From an uncultured Prevotella sp. (GTDB lineage: Bacteria; Bacteroidota; Bacteroidia; Bacteroidales; Bacteroidaceae), in NCBI GenBank assembly GCA_905233165.1, contig CAJODL010000001.1, forward strand, positions 393,313 to 457,312: a DNA stretch of 64,000 nucleotides, in the 5' to 3' direction. The position numbers and the translations under genes were made by a program. Of the stretch, positions 35,244-44,564 are shown in pieces. Under the pieces are notes generated by a model. That model was not told where the DNA came from. It was given only the letters and a program-made list of their open reading frames with translations, and made no database searches. Position 1 is the stretch's first letter; each line of letters begins with the position of its first letter.

Positions 35244-37214
35244 TTATGCATCAATGTTTGCATATGTAGCATTTTCCTCAATAAATAGTCTTCTAGGCTC
35301 AACATCATCACCCATAAGCATTGAGAATATCTCGTCGGCATCAGCTGCGTTTTGAATGGTAACTTGTTTCAATAGGCGGGTGTCTGGGTTCATGGTGGTA
35401 TCCCAAAGTTGCTCTGGATTCATTTCTCCAAGACCTTTGTATCTTTGCGTGTGCAGACGTGTGTCATCAGAGTTTCCTTCGCAGTATGTGTCAATGAATC
35501 TCTGTCTGTCTTCTTCGGTATAACAATATTCTTTATGATTCTTGTATGTGCATTGATACAATGGTGGAGTTGCTATGTAGAGGTGGCCTTCTTGGATTAC
35601 CTGTGGCATGAAGCGGAAGAATAGTGTCATGATTAGCGTGTCAATGTGTGAGCCATCGACATCGGCATCGGTCATAATGATAATCTTGTCATATCGAAGT
35701 TTCTCGATGTTTGCTTCTTTAGAGTCTTCTCCGTCCACTCCGAAACGTACTCCGATTGCCTGTAGAATGATGTTTACGGATTCTGCCTCGAATACTTTAT
35801 GCCATTGAACCTTCTCCACATTGAGAATTTTTCCTCTTAATGGGAGTATGGCTTGTGTATGTCGATCACGACCTTGCTTTGCAGAACCACCTGCGGAGTC
35901 GCCCTCGACAAGGAATATTTCTGTCTTCTTAGGGTCGCGTGATGAACAATCTGCAAGTTTTCCTGGTAATCCTCCTCCCGTCATAGGACTCTTCCTCTGT
36001 ACGCTTTCGCGTGCTTTGCGAGCTGCAATACGTGCTGTAGCAGCAAGTATTACTTTCTCACAAATGGTATGAGCCTCTTTGGGATGTTCTTCCAAGTAGG
36101 CTCCCATTGCTTCGCCGACAGCCTGCTGAACATGTCCGTTGACTTCACTATTACCGAGTTTGGTTTTTGTTTGTCCTTCGAACTGAGGTTCTGCTACCTT
36201 TACTGATATGATAGCTGTTAGGCCTTCTCTAAAATCGTCAGGCGCAATTTCTATTTTTGCCTTTTCAATTTTCTTTTTCAGATCAACATCTTCGTCTGCA
36301 TACTTTTTGAGAGATCGACTCAGTGCAATGCGGAAGCCTGTTAGGTGAGTGCCACCTTCTATCGTATTGATGTTATTGACATATGAATGGATGTTCTCAC
36401 TATAATCGTTGTTGTATAGTAGTGCAATTTCTATTGGTGTGCCATTCTTCTCTGTCTTGAGATAAATTGGTTCGCCAATGATACTTGTACGATGACGGTC
36501 TACGTAGCGTACAAATTCTTTCAATCCTTCTTTAGCATGGAAAACCTCTGGCTGTCGCAGGTTGCCCTCCTCGTTAGGCCTTTTGTCTGTTAATACAATG
36601 GTTATACCTGCATTCAGGAAGGCCAACTCCCTCATGCGGCGTGCTATAATATCGTATTTGTATTCTGTAGTTGTGAATATTGTGCCATCGGGCCAGAACT
36701 GTTGTCTTGTACCGCGCTTGCTTGTTTCGCCTACGATTTTCACAGGGTAAAGCGGCTTACCTTTCTCGTATTCCTGCTGGTATATCTTGCCATCACGATA
36801 TACTTGAGAAATCATATGGGTAGAAAGTGCATTTACGCATGAGACACCGACACCGTGCAAGCCTCCGGAAACCTTGTATGAACCTTTGTCAAATTTGCCA
36901 CCGGCATGTAATACTGTCATAACAACCTCAAGTGCGCTCTTATGCATCTTAGGGTGTTCATCGACAGGTATTCCTCGACCATCATCCTCTACTGTTATTG
37001 AATTGTCCTCATTGATAGTAACGTAGATTTTGGTACAGAAACCAGCCATTGCTTCGTCAATAGAGTTATCCACAGTTTCATTGACCAAGTGATGAAGTCC
37101 CTTTTCAGAGATGTCCCCAATATACATGGCGGGACGTTTACGTACGGCCTCAAGACCTTCCAATACCTGGATGCTACTACCCGTGTACTTGGTTTCTTTT
37201 GCTTGATTTTCCAT
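35244..37214 (-). CDS. gyrB: DNA gyrase subunit B
   Basis: 656 residues. The GHKL ATPase is N-terminal (VDNSIDEAMAG; GRGIPVDEHPK; GLHGVGVSCVNALS), the transducer is in the middle, and the Toprim part holds EGDSAGGSAKQGRDR and DADVDGSHI. No extra domain of the gamma-proteobacterial type, which is normal for Bacteroidetes. Supplies negative supercoiling with GyrA, which is not in the window. Confidence 0.96.
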   Translation of the reverse strand: MENQAKETKYTGSSIQVLEGLEAVRKRPAMYIGDISEKGLHHLVNETVDNSIDEAMAGFCTKIYVTINEDNSITVEDDGRGIPVDEHPKMHKSALEVVMTVLHAGGKFDKGSYKVSGGLHGVGVSCVNALSTHMISQVYRDGKIYQQEYEKGKPLYPVKIVGETSKRGTRQQFWPDGTIFTTTEYKYDIIARRMRELAFLNAGITIVLTDKRPNEEGNLRQPEVFHAKEGLKEFVRYVDRHRTSIIGEPIYLKTEKNGTPIEIALLYNNDYSENIHSYVNNINTIEGGTHLTGFRIALSRSLKKYADEDVDLKKKIEKAKIEIAPDDFREGLTAIISVKVAEPQFEGQTKTKLGNSEVNGHVQQAVGEAMGAYLEEHPKEAHTICEKVILAATARIAARKARESVQRKSPMTGGGLPGKLADCSSRDPKKTEIFLVEGDSAGGSAKQGRDRHTQAILPLRGKILNVEKVQWHKVFEAESVNIILQAIGVRFGVDGEDSKEANIEKLRYDKIIIMTDADVDGSHIDTLIMTLFFRFMPQVIQEGHLYIATPPLYQCTYKNHKEYCYTEEDRQRFIDTYCEGNSDDTRLHTQRYKGLGEMNPEQLWDTTMNPDTRLLKQVTIQNAADADEIFSMLMGDDVEPRRLFIEENATYANIDA

Positions 37215-37243
37215 TGAATTCTATTGTTTTTTAAATTTTGATG

Positions 37244-37275
37244 CAAATTTACAAAAAAAAAAACATATATGCAAA
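37244..37275 (-). promoter_or_regulatory. Promoter of gyrB
   Basis: Minus strand TTTG (37272-37275), 20 bases, TAAATTTG (37244-37251), 29 bases before the gyrB ATG. Confidence 0.75.
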
Positions 37276-37291
37276 TAAAATACGTAGTATT

Positions 37292-37330
37292 TTAATAAAA
37301 AAGTTGCAATCCGCGTGGACTGCAACTTTA
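37292..37330 (-). terminator. Rho-independent terminator after rpsT
   Basis: The inverted repeat AAAGTTGCA/TGCAACTTT (37300-37308 with 37321-37329), extended by AGTCC/GGATT-type pairs, is followed on the minus strand by a T-run (TTTTTTATT). Confidence 0.8.
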
Positions 37331-37358
37331 TATGGTTCGAGAGATTTTTAATTTGAGT

Positions 37359-37610
37359 TTACAACTGAGCAATATGCTGCATCAATGAAGACTTGATATT
37401 AGCTGCTTTGTTCTTGTGAATGATGTTATTCTTTGCAAGTTTGTCAAGCATCTTCTGAATTGTTGGATAAAGTTTTACAGCCTCATCCTTGTTTGTCATT
37501 GCGCGAAGTTTGCGAACTGCATTACGCATCGTCTTAGCGTAATAATGGTTGTGAGTAGTAGCGACTTTCGTTTGGCGAATGCGCTTTTCGCATGATTTGT
37601 GGTTTGCCAT
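37359..37610 (-). CDS. rpsT: 30S ribosomal protein S20
   Basis: 83 residues, basic and helical, starting [17 protein letters not shown], close to the family consensus. Binds 16S rRNA early in small-subunit assembly. Its leader (37611-37753), probably shared with tRNA-Glu, contains the stem-loops GTCTC/GAGAC and GAGTC/GACTC; S20 is often autoregulated, but no specific site can be shown. Confidence 0.95.
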   Translation of the reverse strand: MANHKSCEKRIRQTKVATTHNHYYAKTMRNAVRKLRAMTNKDEAVKLYPTIQKMLDKLAKNNIIHKNKAANIKSSLMQHIAQL

Positions 37611-37753
37611 TTTTTTTGTTTTTTTTTGTGTCTCTAGCGAGACAAGTTAATGTTAGCTATGGGTCTTATGTTACTACAACTGCCCTGGCGAGTCATTAGA
37701 CTCATCGTCACCACAAGGAGCATCGCTGCTCGATGACGAATAATCAATATTTG

Positions 37754-37825
37754 TAGCGCGTAGGGGAGTCGGACCCCTCTTGCAAGAATGAAAATCTTGA
37801 GTACTAACCGATATACGAACGCGCC
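37754..37825 (-). tRNA. tRNA-Glu (UUC)
   Basis: The minus strand folds as a 72-nt tRNA. Acceptor GGCGCGT pairs with ACGCGCT, the D-arm has GTA/TAC with ATCGGTTAG, the anticodon stem is CAAGA/TCTTG with loop TTTTCAT giving anticodon TTC, and the T-arm is GAGGGGTCCGACTCCCC. CCA is not encoded. It has its own promoter and lies upstream of rpsT. Confidence 0.93.
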
Positions 37826-37866
37826 AAACCGATTGTCAAAAAGAGTTTTCGCTCGTTTTGCGGCTG

Positions 37867-37898
37867 CAAAGGTACGCAAATTTTATCAAATATACAAA
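37867..37898 (-). promoter_or_regulatory. Promoter of tRNA-Glu
   Basis: Minus strand TTTG (37895-37898), 20 bases, TACCTTTG (37867-37874), 41 bases before the tRNA. Confidence 0.78.
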
Positions 37899-37914
37899 TT
37901 TTTATGAAAGTTTT

Positions 37915-37945
37915 TTTGATATGAAGAAGAAAAATGCTATTTTTG
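37915..37945 (+). promoter_or_regulatory. Promoter of recO, nearly leaderless
   Basis: TTTG (37915-37918), 19 bases, TATTTTTG (37938-37945); the ATG at 37954 is only 8 bases further, so the transcript would start at or next to the start codon. It partly overlaps the divergent tRNA promoter region. Confidence 0.65.
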
Positions 37946-37953
37946 CACTCGAA

Positions 37954-38673
37954 ATGGAGCATAAAACCCGTGCAATAGTCCTAAGAACGACGAAATATGG
38001 TGAGGATAAGTATATTATAGATTTCCTCACTCGTGACTCTGGTAGGGAGTCTTCTATATGGAAAATTTCCAAGAATCGCAATGCCAAGGTTATAAAACAA
38101 CTATTTCAACCCCTTACTATTGCGGATGTTGTGCTTGACAGTGTTCCGAATAAGCAACTATCTCACATCAAAGAAGCCCGATTGGCATACGTGTATTCTT
38201 CTCTGCCATTTGAAGAGAAAAAACTGTCTTTAGCTTTTTTTGTGGCGGAGTTTATTATGTATGCTACACGAGACTTGCATAATGATAGTATTTTATACGA
38301 TTTTGTAGAGCAAAGTTTGATATGGCTTGATACTGCTGATAAGGGAATTGCAAACTTTCATCTTATGTTTATGATTAGGATGTCGAAATTCCTTGGCTTT
38401 TTCCCAGATATGTCAAGTTATCGTCCAGGGTATATATTTGATTTGAGAGAGGGTCGATTTAGTGGTGAGGTTCCTACTCATAGGGACTATCTTTTGCCTG
38501 AAGATGCCAATAAAATGCATATTCTTATGCGCATGACTCCATCAAATCTGCATTATTTTAAGATGACAAAAAAAGAGAGAAATCGTATAATAGATTTCTC
38601 CCTTCAGTTTTATCGTTTGCATATTCCGCAGTTTGGGGAAATGAAAACTTTAGAAGTCCTTAGGGCGTTATAG
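37954..38673 (+). CDS. recO: DNA repair protein RecO
   Basis: 239 residues from ATG 37954 (MEHKTRAIVLRTTKYGEDKYIID). The longer frame back to 37858 would run through the promoter and has no RecO homology. N-terminal OB fold, then a helical part; the zinc cysteines of some RecO proteins are absent, as in other Bacteroidetes. Loads RecA together with RecR. Convergent with the acyltransferase operon. Confidence 0.9.
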   Translation: MEHKTRAIVLRTTKYGEDKYIIDFLTRDSGRESSIWKISKNRNAKVIKQLFQPLTIADVVLDSVPNKQLSHIKEARLAYVYSSLPFEEKKLSLAFFVAEFIMYATRDLHNDSILYDFVEQSLIWLDTADKGIANFHLMFMIRMSKFLGFFPDMSSYRPGYIFDLREGRFSGEVPTHRDYLLPEDANKMHILMRMTPSNLHYFKMTKKERNRIIDFSLQFYRLHIPQFGEMKTLEVLRAL

Positions 38674-39644
38674 CTTCTTTTTTATGACATTATCATCACC
38701 ACAGGTGAAATTCTGTATGCTTTCAGGATGCTCTTTTACGAAACTCTCAATATGTCTGACACGTTTGCTTTCAAGAATTTCATTAACAGCAATGAGAATG
38801 CCGGTTTCCTCGACATCTCCAAATCCTTTATTTATTGCAGTGCCGAAAAGTTTCATTGTTGGTGAAAGGTTCATATATGCATTTACCAATGGAGGAATAT
38901 TGAATCCCAATGCTCGTATGCCGCCATTTAATATACGGTAATCTTCTTTGAAATCACGTCCGCAGAAAATTTGTGACAACTCTTCTTCCGGCGTTTCCAA
39001 TGTCAATGGCTTCGTCGGGATGATAAGTTTTTCATCATCATTGAAATGTTTTTTTAGGAAATATAGTATCATGTCACGTCCAAAGCGGATGTACGATGGA
39101 TACATGGTCATTTTACCAAAATAATATCTCATATTGGGATTTATGACAGTCAGTGCTCCCAATCCATCCCATAGATTGTCCAATGCGAATAGACTTTTTG
39201 CCCCTTTCTTACTACTTTGGTATTCTGGTGTGACAAAACTTCTGCCGAGTTCAATGGTGTATGGGGCATACTCTTTAATGAACTTCTCTGAGAACTTAAA
39301 CATGTGACTAGTAGCAAGAATTGGTTGCCCATTTTTGTCGTATTCCCACTCATCCCCATAATCTCTTTAGATTCAGGATTCCACACGATGAGTTGTTTGT
39401 AGCAATTGTCGCAAGTATCAAACTCGTCCAAATCGCATGCTTTACCTGTTCCTCCACCAGCGAGTCTAAAGGTTATTTCCCTTAATCGTCCTATTTCACG
39501 CAATATATTTGGAGAATCGTGAGCGGTAATAATGTATATCTCATTACTACTCTTGTTCGTCATGCGTAAACGTTTGTTAGGTGTGAGTTCTGCAAGAATA
39601 AGATCCTGTGGAATCGGATCGATAATGCTTTGTTCGTTGCTCAT
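38668..39644 (-). pseudogene. glsB: GlsB/OlsB-like N-acyltransferase, single-base frameshift
   Basis: Two overlapping frames join into one 325-residue protein if one G is added to the run in ATGGGGATGAG (about 39350): IVWNPESKEIMG then DEWEYDKNGQ. The N-terminal part has the GNAT-like ILREIGRLREITFRLAGGGTG (core RLREITFRLAGGGTG); the rest includes SSKKGAKSLFALDNLW. The family makes N-acyl-glycine or N-acyl-ornithine for aminolipids. As read it is split. The TAATG junction with the upstream acyltransferase shows coupling. Slippage in a G-run, assembly error or recent decay are all possible. Confidence 0.8.
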
Positions 39645-40474
39645 TATAGTTCGTATACTTTATTTCGTACATATTCAGCCCATTGCAATGGTGTTTTGGA
39701 TTTATCAAATGTTTGCCAAGGAATGGGCTTACCTATAGTTATAGTGAATGTTTTATTTGTGTTTCGGAAAAGTTCGTCAGCTAAATATAGCATTGCAACA
39801 TTGATGGGGGAATGAAGCATTTGGCAGATGTTTGCTATATGGTAAAACTTATTACTATTACGTCCAGATGTATGCATCGGTACGATATCCCGTTTGTACT
39901 GAATGCTTTTTACCAAGAATGTTTTTGTCCAGGGTAAGTCCTGTATCTTTCCGTCTATTTTTCTTGAACAGAGACCAGCTGGAAAGAAAAACATATTATA
40001 TCCGTCATTAAAGGCTTTGTTGATTGCTTCTGATGTTCCTCGGTCGCTTTTGTGCGCAACGGTGTTGACTGGAACACAGAGAGGGGCAAGACCAGGGAGA
40101 TTTAGTAATAAATCATTAACTAAAAGGCGGATGTTATCATTATATTGGTGTCCTAAAAGTTGTGCTATTAAAAGTCCATCTGGCCCTCCCAAAGGATGGT
40201 TGCTGCAAAAAGTATAACGCTTTTCATTGTTGGCAGGAGGTAGATTCTCAATGCCTTTAACCTCCACATTCATTTTTAATGTGTTCAGGATTGAATCAAC
40301 CCATTCTATACCAGATAAGTCTTTATTATCCCATAAAATGGAATTGACCTCATCTTGATGGATGATACGTTGAAGCCAATTGACTATAAATTTGGGAATC
40401 TTGTTGGCCTTATTGCCCATTTTTGATTTGAGTAGGGCGTTAACATCTATGGTATGTTTTGTTACTTCAAGCAT
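39644..40474 (-). CDS. glsA: GlsA-like lysophospholipid-type O-acyltransferase
   Basis: 276 residues. PlsC-like: acceptor motif NHPLGGPDGLLIA (NHxxxxD type) and FFPAGLCSRKIDG in place of FPEG, as in the Bacteroides enzymes. With GlsB it would make glycine lipids: GlsB forms N-acyl-glycine and GlsA adds the second acyl chain. Order and coupling (TAATG) match the known Bacteroides pair. Membrane-associated. Confidence 0.85.
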   Translation of the reverse strand: MLEVTKHTIDVNALLKSKMGNKANKIPKFIVNWLQRIIHQDEVNSILWDNKDLSGIEWVDSILNTLKMNVEVKGIENLPPANNEKRYTFCSNHPLGGPDGLLIAQLLGHQYNDNIRLLVNDLLLNLPGLAPLCVPVNTVAHKSDRGTSEAINKAFNDGYNMFFFPAGLCSRKIDGKIQDLPWTKTFLVKSIQYKRDIVPMHTSGRNSNKFYHIANICQMLHSPINVAMLYLADELFRNTNKTFTITIGKPIPWQTFDKSKTPLQWAEYVRNKVYEL

Positions 40475-40565
40475 TTACATAAAATCTAATTCAATTTACA
40501 AAATTACACTTTTTTTGTAATATACATAAATTCTATAGAAAAATTATACGTTTCTTAACAAATAT

Positions 40566-40597
40566 TTTGGTCATTTTAATAGAATTGATTACCTTTG
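40566..40597 (+). promoter_or_regulatory. Promoter of the purine salvage operon
   Basis: TTTG (40566-40569), 20 bases, TACCTTTG (40590-40597); the leader to ATG 40665 is about 60 bases. Confidence 0.8.
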
Positions 40598-40664
40598 TGG
40601 CAATAATTTGTTGTTTTATAACATGGTTAGTCGTATTTATATAAAATATTTAAGGTGTAAAAAC

Positions 40665-41471
40665 ATGAAAAAGTTTTTTTTCCTTGCCATGATGGCGATT
40701 TCTTCTATGAGTGCAGAAGCTCAAGTAAACATTCAGTTACATTATGACCTTGGTCGTAATATCAATTCAGCGTCAGAGCCCAATCGTCCGAAGTTGACAT
40801 CTACAGTTGAGATGTTCAAACCTGACCGTCTCGGTTCTACCTATTTCTTCGTTGATATGGACTATTATTCTGATGGTATAGCGGGAGCATATTGGGAGAT
40901 AAGCCGTGAGTTTACTTTCGCGAAGCCAGCTGAGTCTAGTACTTTTGCTGCTCATGTGGAGTATGATGGCGGTCTGACAAACAATAAATATGCAGAGAGG
41001 AACAGTTCTTATGCGACATCCCGTTTCCAGCAATGCTTCCTCCTCGGTCCTGCATGGAACTGGCATAATGGCGATTTTTCAAAGACCTTCTCTTTCCAGC
41101 TTATGTATAAGCAGTATCTGAAGCAGAAGTCTCAGTATAACGGTGCAGGCGATTATAAAGCAATAGCTTCATTCCAGGCTACTGCTGTATGGAGCACTAC
41201 ATTTGCTCATGGTTGGTGTACTTTCGCCGGTTTTGCTGATTTATGGTATGGCTATACTCCACGTTTCGATGCAGCGAAGGGTGAGCAGAGGAAAGGACTT
41301 GTATTTCTTACCGAACCGCAGTTTTGGCTCAACATTCCTGCTACAAAGGGCTTTAGCATTGGTACTGAGTGGGAGTTCAGCAACGACTTTGTATGGGTTA
41401 CAACTCCCGAAGGAAAAAAGACTAAAACCTTCATGTGGAATCCAACCATTGCTGCGAAATATGTTTTTTGA
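40665..41471 (+). CDS. DUF5020 family outer-membrane protein (Tsx-like channel)
   Basis: 268 residues from ATG 40665 (MKKFFFLAMMAISSMSAEA, signal peptide); the frame upstream (from 40608) lies in the leader. The remainder alternates hydrophobic and polar residues with many aromatics and ends in AAKYVF, an outer-membrane beta-barrel ending. DUF5020 is related to Tsx nucleoside channels. Position before an NCS2 permease and xpt points to purine uptake across the outer membrane. Confidence 0.82.
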   Translation: MKKFFFLAMMAISSMSAEAQVNIQLHYDLGRNINSASEPNRPKLTSTVEMFKPDRLGSTYFFVDMDYYSDGIAGAYWEISREFTFAKPAESSTFAAHVEYDGGLTNNKYAERNSSYATSRFQQCFLLGPAWNWHNGDFSKTFSFQLMYKQYLKQKSQYNGAGDYKAIASFQATAVWSTTFAHGWCTFAGFADLWYGYTPRFDAAKGEQRKGLVFLTEPQFWLNIPATKGFSIGTEWEFSNDFVWVTTPEGKKTKTFMWNPTIAAKYVF

Positions 41472-41491
41472 TTAAGAGGTGCGCATAAAAA

Positions 41492-42799
41492 ATGTCAGAT
41501 ATAAAAAATCTTTATCAGCTTGATGGTCGCGTGCCAATTGGTGAGGCGATACCTTTTGGCCTTCAACACGTGTTGGCGATGTTTGTCAGCAACATAACGC
41601 CAATAATTATCCTTGCTAATGTCGTAGGCATTGCACCGGGAGTGAGTGCTGTACTCATTCAGAATTGTATGGTGATAGCAGGTATAGGTACATTGATACA
41701 ATTGTATCCTATATGGCGTATTGGCTCTCGTCTTCCTATTGTGATGGGTATTTCCTTTACATTCTTGTCGCTCTCTATCGGCATTGCCACTACTCACGGT
41801 ATGGGAGTATTGATGGGAGCTGTTATTATCGGTGGTCTTGTGGAGGGCGTGCTGGGACTTGTTGCAAAATATTGGATAAAGCTTGTTCCACATATTGTGG
41901 CAGCAACAGTTGTGACTGCCATTGGCTTTTCGCTTCTTCCTATTGGTGCGAATAGTTTTGCTGGTGGGCAGGGTGCTGCAGACTTTGGTTCCATGAACAA
42001 TTGGATTGTCGGTTCCATAACATTGGTTTCTTGCCTTGTATGTCAAGTGTTTGCAAAAGGTTTCCTGCGTTCCCTTTCTGTATTGGTAGGTCTTATAGTG
42101 GGTTATATCGTTGCTGCTTGCATGGGAATGGTTAGTTTTTATGGCATAAGTCAGCAAGGTATTATTTCGTTGCCTCAGCTTCTGCCATTTAAGCCAGAGT
42201 TCAATACTGGAGCAATATTGTCCATTATCTGTGTATATCTTGTTTCTGCTACAGAGACAATCGGTGATACCAGCGCCTTGTGTAACAGTGCTTTGAAGCG
42301 TAATCCTCATAAGGTAGAGATGGGCAATTCTATCTCTTGTGATGGTTTCGTTTCTTCTGTTGCAGGTATGTTTGGCTGTACTCCAATTACCTCTTTCTCT
42401 CAGAATGTAGGTCTCGCAGCCATGTCTGGTGTTGTCAATCGATTCACTATTGCGACGGGAGCTTGCATAATGATTCTTGGTGGTATATTCCCTGCTGTCG
42501 GCTATGCACTGACGACAATACCACAGGCCGTTTTGGGCGGTTGCACGCTTCTGATGTTTGGCTCTATTCTGTTTGCCGGCTTTGGCATGATGGCTCGCAG
42601 CGGTTTCTCCCAGCGTAATATGATAATATCGTCCCTGTCTCTTTCTGTGGGACTGGGTTTCACGCAGGCTTCTGATATGTTCAACCTGTTCCCGGAGCTT
42701 GTGAGAACTGTCTTTGCTGAAAACTGCGTTGCTGTAGTCTTCATGCTTGCTGTAATACTTAATATATTCCTTCCAAAAGAAAAGGAGGCAGAAAAATGA
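41492..42799 (+). CDS. NCS2 family purine (xanthine/uracil) permease
   Basis: 435 residues with about 12-14 membrane segments. NCS2 features: FGLQHVLAMFVSNITPIII (start of segment 1), the motif SATETIGDTSALC and FGCTPITSFSQNVGLAAMSG (core TSFSQNVG). The last is the NCS2 signature. It would import xanthine or guanine with protons. Overlaps xpt by four bases; starts 20 bases after the channel gene. Confidence 0.92.
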   Translation: MSDIKNLYQLDGRVPIGEAIPFGLQHVLAMFVSNITPIIILANVVGIAPGVSAVLIQNCMVIAGIGTLIQLYPIWRIGSRLPIVMGISFTFLSLSIGIATTHGMGVLMGAVIIGGLVEGVLGLVAKYWIKLVPHIVAATVVTAIGFSLLPIGANSFAGGQGAADFGSMNNWIVGSITLVSCLVCQVFAKGFLRSLSVLVGLIVGYIVAACMGMVSFYGISQQGIISLPQLLPFKPEFNTGAILSIICVYLVSATETIGDTSALCNSALKRNPHKVEMGNSISCDGFVSSVAGMFGCTPITSFSQNVGLAAMSGVVNRFTIATGACIMILGGIFPAVGYALTTIPQAVLGGCTLLMFGSILFAGFGMMARSGFSQRNMIISSLSLSVGLGFTQASDMFNLFPELVRTVFAENCVAVVFMLAVILNIFLPKEKEAEK

Positions 42800-43374
42800 A
42801 TTTCCTTGAAGAAAAGATTCTTTCCGATGCAACTATCAAAGAGGGTAATATCCTGAAGATAGACAATTTCCTCAATCACCAGATTGATATTGACATCATC
42901 CGTCAGATAGCTTACGAGATAAAACGCCGTTTCAAGGGTAAGGAGGTTACGAAGATTCTTACCATTGAGTCGTCTGGCATTGCTATTGCCACTCTACTGG
43001 GTGAGATTTATGATGTTCCTATTGTATTTGCAAAAAAAGGTGAAACGGCCAACAGTACGGATGACAAGTACATTGCGCAGGCCTATTCCTTTACTCACAA
43101 GAAGCACAATAATGTCTTTGTCTCGAAGCCATACATGCTTCCAGGTGAGAAAGTGCTTATCGTCGATGACTTCCTTGCGGACGGACAGGCTATGGGAGCC
43201 CTTGTCGATATAGTCCATCAGGCTGGTGCCGAGGTCGTAGGCCTTGCCGTTGCTGTTGAAAAAGGACAGCAGAATGGTGGAAAGAATCTTCGTGCCAAGG
43301 GATATCAGGTAGAATCGGTTGCTATTATTGATTCAATGGACTGCAAAACGGGGAAAATTGTTTTCCGCAATTAG
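42796..43374 (+). CDS. xpt: Xanthine phosphoribosyltransferase
   Basis: 192 residues, the usual length. Converts xanthine and PRPP to XMP. PRPP-binding motif VLIVDDFLADGQAMGAL (about 119-135). The substrate-side start NFLEEKILSDATIKEGNILK is close to Bacillus Xpt. Translationally coupled (ATGA) to the permease. No purine riboswitch is seen. Confidence 0.94.
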   Translation: MNFLEEKILSDATIKEGNILKIDNFLNHQIDIDIIRQIAYEIKRRFKGKEVTKILTIESSGIAIATLLGEIYDVPIVFAKKGETANSTDDKYIAQAYSFTHKKHNNVFVSKPYMLPGEKVLIVDDFLADGQAMGALVDIVHQAGAEVVGLAVAVEKGQQNGGKNLRAKGYQVESVAIIDSMDCKTGKIVFRN

Positions 43375-43447
43375 TCTACGACGGCTATCTTTCTCAGTTT
43401 TGTAGTTTTTTAACAACTGGTATTAACAGGAATGGTATTTTTTTTAC

Positions 43448-43455
43448 TATCTTTG
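43448..43455 (+). promoter_or_regulatory. -7 element of nagB
   Basis: TATCTTTG, about 110 bases before the nagB ATG. No -33 TTTG at 19-20 bases. Confidence 0.5.
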
Positions 43456-43564
43456 CGCCAATTAAAGTGATATTTGAAATTATTGCCGAAAGGAAACCCC
43501 TGAAGTTTATACTTTTTTGGTAGCAGGTCCCGAAGGCATAAAATTCTTAAATAACAAAAAAAGT

Positions 43565-44356
43565 ATGAGAGTAATTATTGAACCGGACTACGATCGCATG
43601 TCCAAGTGGGCAGCAAACTATGTTGCCAATCGTATTAAAGAGGCTAATCCAACTCCTGAGAAGCCATTTAAGTTAGGATGTCCTACAGGATCATCTCCAT
43701 TAGGTCTTTACAAGGCACTCATTAAGAAGTATGAGGCCGGTGAAATCTCTTTTGCCAACGTCATCACCTTTAATATGGATGAATATGTAAAGATTCCAGA
43801 GGATCATCCAGAGTCTTATCATTCATTTATGTGGAAGAATTTCTTCTCACATATCGACATAAAGAAGGAGAATGTTCATATTCTTGATGGTAATGCTACA
43901 GACCTTATTAAGGAGTGTGCTGATTATGAGAAAGCCATTGAGGCTTCCGGTGGCATCGACCTTTTCATGGGTGGCGTCGGTCCTGATGGTCACTTGGCTT
44001 TCAATGAGCCAGGCTCTTCTTTGTCTTCCAAAACTCGTGTGAAGACCCTCACTACAGATACTATCATTGCAAACTCACGTTTCTTCGACGGCGACCTTTC
44101 AAAGGTTCCTACACAAGCTCTTACTGTTGGTATCGGTACAGTGATGGCTGCAAAGGAGGTACTGCTCGTATGTAATGGTCACCATAAGGCACGTGCCCTG
44201 AAGCATATTATTGACGGCAACATCTCACACATGTGGACAGCGTCAATGTTGCAGATGCATCCACATGCTATCGTGGTATGCGATGAGCCTGCTTGTGATG
44301 AACTTTCTGTTGCAACTTACAAGTATTACCTGGATAAGGAGAGAGGCAATCTCTAA
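43565..44356 (+). CDS. nagB: Glucosamine-6-phosphate deaminase
   Basis: 263 residues from ATG 43565 (MRVIIEPDYDRMSKW); an in-frame start at 43517 adds a non-homologous stretch. Converts GlcN-6-P to fructose-6-P and ammonia. Motifs: LGCPTGSSPLGLYK, FNMDEYVK (catalytic Asp), GVGPDGHLAFNEPGSS (His). Followed by a strong terminator. Confidence 0.95.
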   Translation: MRVIIEPDYDRMSKWAANYVANRIKEANPTPEKPFKLGCPTGSSPLGLYKALIKKYEAGEISFANVITFNMDEYVKIPEDHPESYHSFMWKNFFSHIDIKKENVHILDGNATDLIKECADYEKAIEASGGIDLFMGGVGPDGHLAFNEPGSSLSSKTRVKTLTTDTIIANSRFFDGDLSKVPTQALTVGIGTVMAAKEVLLVCNGHHKARALKHIIDGNISHMWTASMLQMHPHAIVVCDEPACDELSVATYKYYLDKERGNL

Positions 44357-44400
44357 TATTCTAATAATGTAGCGGCATTTTCTGCTATATAACATATTTC

Positions 44401-44446
44401 CCCCTCGTCATTTCTTGAAGAAATAGGATTGACGAGGGGCTTTTTG
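44401..44446 (+). terminator. Rho-independent terminator after nagB
   Basis: CCCCTCGTCA (44401-44410) pairs with TGACGAGGGG (44430-44439), followed by CTTTTTG; the loop holds a smaller TTTCTTGAAGAAA hairpin. Confidence 0.88.
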
Positions 44447-44526
44447 TTGCAAAAAAAAGCTAGTGGGGGAAATTAGGGGCGTTTTTCTATAAAAAAGGTG
44501 TAAAAATGAAAATAGCACCACTTCTT

Positions 44527-44558
44527 CTTGGTGATTTGTTAAATAAAGAGTACCTTTG
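44527..44558 (+). promoter_or_regulatory. Promoter of small RNA candidate 1
   Basis: CTTG (44527-44530), 20 bases, TACCTTTG (44551-44558). No ORF follows on this strand; a terminator lies about 110 bases on. Confidence 0.7.
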
Positions 44559-44564
44559 TACCAA

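Noticed and set aside
37622..37645. GTCTC/GAGAC hairpin as a terminator
   Set aside because: On the minus strand it is followed by an A-run, not a T-run, and lies in the rpsT leader.
41495..42832. 445-codon open frame opposite the NCS2 permease
   Set aside because: It is antisense to a clear membrane protein, is rich in His, Arg, Thr and Ser, has no domain, and exists only because of the codon use of the real gene.
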